DNA from: CAVOXO01 sp963700425
GTDB lineage: Bacteria > Actinomycetota > Acidimicrobiia > Acidimicrobiales > Microtrichaceae
Assembly: GCA_963700425.1 (NCBI GenBank)
Contig: CAVOXO010000001.1
Span: forward strand, 1,116,001-1,180,000
Reading direction: 5' to 3'
Length of the DNA: 64,000 nucleotides
Shown here: positions 62,978 to 64,000 of the stretch, in pieces
Numbering within the stretch: position 1 is the stretch's first letter
How the letters are laid out: each line of letters opens with the position of its first letter
The notes under the pieces: model-generated
What the model was told of the DNA's origin: nothing
Database searches by the model: none
Seen by the model: only the letters and a program-made list of their open reading frames with translations
Made by a program: the position numbers and the translations under genes

Positions 62978-63645
62978 TGCGCTCGTCGATCACCCGGAAC
63001 TGCCCCGACACGGTGGTGTCGGGTGCGCCGCTCTCACCGGGACAGATCATGTCGACCTCGCCGCTCGTCGCCACGTTGTGAATCGGCGGGTCGGTGGGGC
63101 CGGGTGGCAGCTGTTCGCTGAACGGTGACAGGTCGATGCGCAGGGTTCCGCTGGCTCCGCTCGGCACGTGGGCGGGGATCGGGAGAGCATCGGGATCGGG
63201 CGACAGCGTGTGGCTGGAACAGATGGAGTACTCGGTCTCGGGTCCGGGCACCCACTGGCCCGTTTCCTCGTCGAAGTCCATTCCGGCGGCGATGACGAAG
63301 GTCAGGCGGAACGGCAAGGTGGCGATGTCGAAGGTGCCCTCGACCCCCTGAGCGATCGGGTACCAGGGTCCGTATCCGAACTCGTCATCGACCGAGATTC
63401 CCATGTCGAGCACGTGACCCGTGTCGTCCACTGCGGTGACCGACAGATGACTGCTGTGGAGACCCCAACTGTCGTTGGTCCACGGCACGACGGCTCCACG
63501 GTTCCACTGGACACGCGACCGGTCCGCCGACATCCACTGCGAAGAACGAGGACGCGGGTGCGGGCGGTACGCACGCCGCCGTGGTCATCGCCACGATCAC
63601 ACCCATGCCGGTGAACAACCGTCGTCGCCTTGTCGGTTCGCTCAT
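62961..63645 (-). CDS. Small secreted lipoprotein (one frameshift)
   Basis: ATG 63645 begins MSEPTRRRRLFTGMGVIVAM, followed by the lipobox TTAAC and a Pro/Ala-rich spacer (VPPAPASSFFAVD). Near 63530 the frame changes to SADRSRVQWNRGAVVPWTND, which stays open to 62961 (DERITPGG). Joined, it is about 228 residues. The mature part contains two Cys (YSICSSHT and DMICPGES) that could pair, and alternating hydrophobic strands. Its overall style matches the other small lipoproteins at this end of the window. The family is unknown. Confidence 0.6.
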
Positions 63646-63689
63646 CTCGACCCGCCCCCGTTCTCCCCGTCCCGGTCCTTCGTTCGGCG

Positions 63690-63695
63690 ACGATA
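63690..63695 (-). promoter_or_regulatory. Candidate -10 box (TATCGT) of the lipoprotein gene
   Basis: On the minus strand TATCGT lies 44 nt before ATG 63645, leaving a leader with a G-rich ribosome binding region. Confidence 0.35.
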
Positions 63696-63791
63696 TCGAG
63701 ACCGCGGCGGTTCCCGACGAGCGGGGAATGCGGACAGGGATCCGCAGGTCGATGCAGGTGCCTGTGACCTCCAGGGGTCCCGGTGATCGGT

Positions 63792-63824
63792 GATGGCCCC
63801 GCCACTCCCTCCGGCGGGGCCATC
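63792..63824. terminator. Strong 12-bp hairpin, probable terminator
   Basis: GATGGCCCCGCC (63792-63803) and GGCGGGGCCATC (63813-63824) pair perfectly around a 9-nt loop. There is no T-run, but very stable GC-rich stems of this type often act as terminators in actinobacteria. It lies downstream of a minus-strand frame entering from the right edge and upstream of the lipoprotein promoter. Confidence 0.6.
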
Positions 63825-63910
63825 GCTGGTGGAGGGGTCGGTGGTTCTGGGATGCCACCGCTCCCCGTGTGTGGATCGTTCACCTTCGGAGGCCGGCGGA
63901 CCCACGTCCG

Positions 63911-64000
63911 TCATGGGCTGGTGGGGTGATGGGCGCCAGTCTCGGGGTCGTGGGTACCGCCTGCGGAGAAGCGGTGTGCGAGCGCGGTCGCGATCTCGCG
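63911..64000 (-). CDS. Possible C-terminus of a gene entering from the right edge
   Basis: On the minus strand the frame from the window edge reads REIATALAHRFSAGGTHDPE and stops at 63911 after 29 residues, with GC-biased third positions. A terminator-like hairpin follows. It is too short to identify. The stretch 63646-63910 otherwise holds only the promoter and hairpin noted. Confidence 0.3.
   Translation of the reverse strand, partial: REIATALAHRFSAGGTHDPETGAHHPTSP

Noticed and set aside
1..64000. CRISPR array, insertion sequence, prophage or attachment site
   Set aside because: No regularly spaced repeats, transposase, integrase other than XerC, or terminal inverted repeats were seen.

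Overview
The window is a GC-rich chromosomal segment of an actinobacterium, most likely of the class Acidimicrobiia. That is inferred from gene order (comM-dprA-xerC-whiG-M23-rpsB-tsf and DUF1844/infC), an archaeal-type short ProRS, short -10 boxes placed for leaderless transcription, and many lipid-type P450/crotonase/SDR genes. No phage, insertion sequence, CRISPR array, rRNA or tRNA gene was found.

Layout. 1-6.5 kb: end of comM, dprA, xerC, whiG, a degenerate M23 peptidase, rpsB, tsf, pyrH. 6.6-10.1 kb: four genes on mixed strands (P450, enoyl-CoA hydratase, dienoyl-CoA-reductase-like SDR, SnoaL-like) separate pyrH from frr. 10.2-18.1 kb: frr, cdsA, dxr, rseP, ispG, proS (lipid, isoprenoid, site-2 protease and tRNA charging genes). 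18.1-31.4 kb: rimP-nusA-ylxR-infB-DUF503-rbfA-truB-ribF, an alpha/beta hydrolase, rpsO, pnp and an M16 peptidase. 31.5-46.8 kb: C69 peptidase, MacB/FtsX-like permease, a second crotonase, dapB, an epimerase, a SpoU methyltransferase, hisG, a small cold-shock-like protein, a P450, an M3 oligopeptidase, a P450-TetR operon with an evident operator, and a lipoprotein. 46.9-55.9 kb: DUF1844 divergent from infC-rpmI-rplT, an rRNA methyltransferase, a class III aminotransferase, pheS-pheT and argC. 56-64 kb: small lipoproteins, a holin-like/phosphodiesterase fusion, a hotdog-like protein, a VOC protein, a DHFR-like reductase and a channel-like membrane protein.

Control signals are unusually readable. 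About fifteen starts are preceded at 6-9 nt by a TANNNT box, usually TAG(G/C)(C/G)T, which fits leaderless mRNAs. Structured leaders precede rimP, pnp and infC; the infC leader holds an attenuator-type terminator, and infC itself appears to start at AUA, as may ylxR.

Quality caveat. Many essential genes (dxr, rseP, rpsO, pnp, pheS, pheT, argC and others) are broken by single-base indels, several in C or G runs, concentrated at 12.4-15.0 kb and 51.6-55.9 kb. I read these as sequencing or assembly errors and annotate one CDS across them. No single previously undescribed multi-gene system stands out; the best candidates for follow-up are the infC control region, the pyrH-frr insertion and the P450-TetR operator.
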